From the NCBI GenBank assembly GCA_964372445.1, contig CAYJQO010000010.1, positions 1 through 19,402 of the forward strand: a stretch of 19,402 nt of DNA, read 5' to 3'. How positions within the stretch are numbered: the stretch's first letter is position 1; each line of letters begins with the position of its first letter. The translations under genes and the position numbers were made by a program. Below are positions 18,572 to 19,402 of this stretch, in pieces. The notes under the pieces are model-generated. The model made no database searches and was not told the DNA's origin. It saw only the letters and a list, made by a program, of their open reading frames with translations. The stretch comes from CAYJQO01 sp964372445. Its GTDB lineage: Bacteria; Patescibacteriota; Minisyncoccia; UBA6257; GWB1-50-10.

Positions 18572-19328
18572 CATAAATTAGCCACTAGTGACTAGGGTTT
18601 AGCCACTAGCTCTACATCCCCTCCGTTACCGGAGGCATGGACTATACCACCATCCAGCTGTAATTACCAAAAATTACGGCTGGCGATCGACGTATTAGCC
18701 GAACCATGATTAGTTCGACTCTGCCCTTTCTTACGGGCAAGTCTCTACGGGGTCAGTGTACGTACTTTCCGCTTCTTTGAGTAATTCAATGAACGGAATG
18801 TGTCGATTAGTTTCATCAACGCAGCAAAATCTTTCCTGGTTCTCACTAGTGATTTTGTTTTGAGGATTTTCCTCATGAGTGCTACTTGCGGTTTCTTGAG
18901 GATTACATATGGCTCAACGAGCATAAGGAATTCCAGAATGCAGTCGGTTTTTCCAATCGTGTATTCCAGAATCCCGTCCTGCCGTTCCCGCATGTATCCT
19001 GCGTTAACCAACGCACAAACTTTTTCAAAGCGTGCGCGATCCTTCGATGATTGGTACAGCACTACATGGGGCGCCACCTGGAATCCATACCGATAGGTAA
19101 GATTCGGTTTTGCCTGGACGTAGATACTTCCATCACCATCCAGAAAACCTGCCAAATATGCTCTCTGCGTTGACGAAAAGACCTTTCGCATACACGACTT
19201 CCCTCGGTATTATCCTACCATATGACAGGTTGTTATCATAAGGGGGACTTCACCGATATGAGTCGATTTCCCTGGTAGCCTCACGGCTACCAGCCGCCGT
19301 GTTGATGTCTCCTCTGGATTCTTGGTTG
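18572..19328 (-). mobile_element. Group I intron in 23S rRNA at the I-CreI site (about E. coli position 2593)
   Basis: 757 nt. The exon sequence ends ...AACCGT and resumes CGTGAGACAG. Placing the 5' splice site after U and the 3' end at a terminal G (omega-G; ...AATTTATG) fits group I rules. The joined exons match the I-CreI homing sequence AACGTCGTGAGACAGTTTG at most positions. An internal guide GCGG lies about 30 nt in and can pair with exon CCGU through a U-G. UAUAGUCC (18646-18639), like the conserved P7 3' strand, lies near the 3' end. The homing-endonuclease ORF sits in a loop of the intron. Confidence 0.85.
18745..19191 (-). CDS. LAGLIDADG homing endonuclease, I-CreI homologue
   Basis: 148 aa with a single LAGLIDADG motif, so it would act as a homodimer, like I-CreI (163 aa). 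The match is unusually direct. LAGFLDGDGSI falls at residues 13-23 exactly as in I-CreI (LAGFVDGDGSI), placing the catalytic Asp at D20. Also shared are Q26, K28, P29, N30 and Y33 of the DNA-contact loop, Q38, Q47, the GYMRERQDGILEY strand (I-CreI GYVRDRGSVSDY) and PYVILKKPQVALMRKI (I-CreI PFLKLKQKQANLVLKI) with the catalytic-lysine position. Family knowledge: I-CreI cuts intronless 23S alleles at this very site. The ATG at 19191 lies in the intron; all active-site positions are present, so it is probably functional. Stop TAG. Confidence 0.93.
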   Translation of the reverse strand: MRKVFSSTQRAYLAGFLDGDGSIYVQAKPNLTYRYGFQVAPHVVLYQSSKDRARFEKVCALVNAGYMRERQDGILEYTIGKTDCILEFLMLVEPYVILKKPQVALMRKILKTKSLVRTRKDFAALMKLIDTFRSLNYSKKRKVRTLTP

Positions 19329-19402
19329 ACGGTTTGAACCCAGCTCACGTACCACTTTAATTGGCGAACAGCCAAACCCTTGGGAGCTTCTCCACCCCCG
19401 GG

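Overview
The window looks like a scaffold from a Candidate Phyla Radiation (Patescibacteria) genome, probably Parcubacteria-like. The evidence is indirect: compact housekeeping genes, several nearly leaderless genes, many short orphan membrane proteins, a 23S rRNA gene split by a group I intron with a LAGLIDADG ORF, an N-run typical of metagenome scaffolding, and few Shine-Dalgarno sites before the housekeeping genes. UGA, UAG and UAA all act as stops (UGA ends the FecR-like gene, typA and the RNase H gene), so the code appears standard.

Layout. 109-1647 (-): FecR-domain surface protein with C-terminal Ig-like repeats. 1859-3679 (-): typA/bipA. 3775-4188 (-): no credible ORF, but a consensus promoter at one end and a strong terminator at the other, so a candidate structured RNA of about 410 nt. 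4354-6704 (-): prfB-ftsE-ftsX; this RF2 lacks domain 1 entirely. 6759-8734 (-): orphan protein ending in near-identical 21-residue leucine-rich repeats, broken by a 100-N gap whose nominal length disrupts the true frame. 8744-8937 (-): two tRNA 3'-end remnants beside an intact tRNA-Thr(CGU). 8963-9778 (-): orphan. 9915-10448 (+): RNase P RNA enlarged by REP-like palindromes. 10489-12117 (-): small membrane protein, then a DHH phosphoesterase/RNase H pair. 12225-12725 (+): PaaX/Cas2-like regulator bracketed by two related 34-bp palindromes. 13175-15620: divergent pgk and ndh sharing overlapping -10 elements. 15621-16588: a cassette bounded by a 37-bp duplication of the 3' end of ndh. 16697-17617: small membrane proteins, one with an in-frame UGA. 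17707-19402 (-): the 3' end of an rRNA operon.

The most unusual object is the 5S locus (17854-18264, - strand). A complete canonical 5S rRNA (17973-18087) sits inside loop C of a second 5S rRNA whose two halves lie on either side. The outer copy keeps helices I, II and III as base-paired strands with sequences different from the inner copy, and each copy has its own flanking stem. Removing the two loop-C insertions leaves about 115 nt, the same length as the inner 5S. Upstream, the 23S gene carries a group I intron at the site cut by I-CreI (E. coli position about 2593), encoding a clear I-CreI homologue.

How the parts relate: most of the window is core information processing (typA, prfB, rnpB, tRNA, rRNA), division (ftsEX) and central metabolism (pgk, ndh). 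Accessory material (repeat-rich orphan, small membrane proteins, ndh-end cassette, REP-like hairpins, intron) lies next to or inside RNA genes and gene ends.
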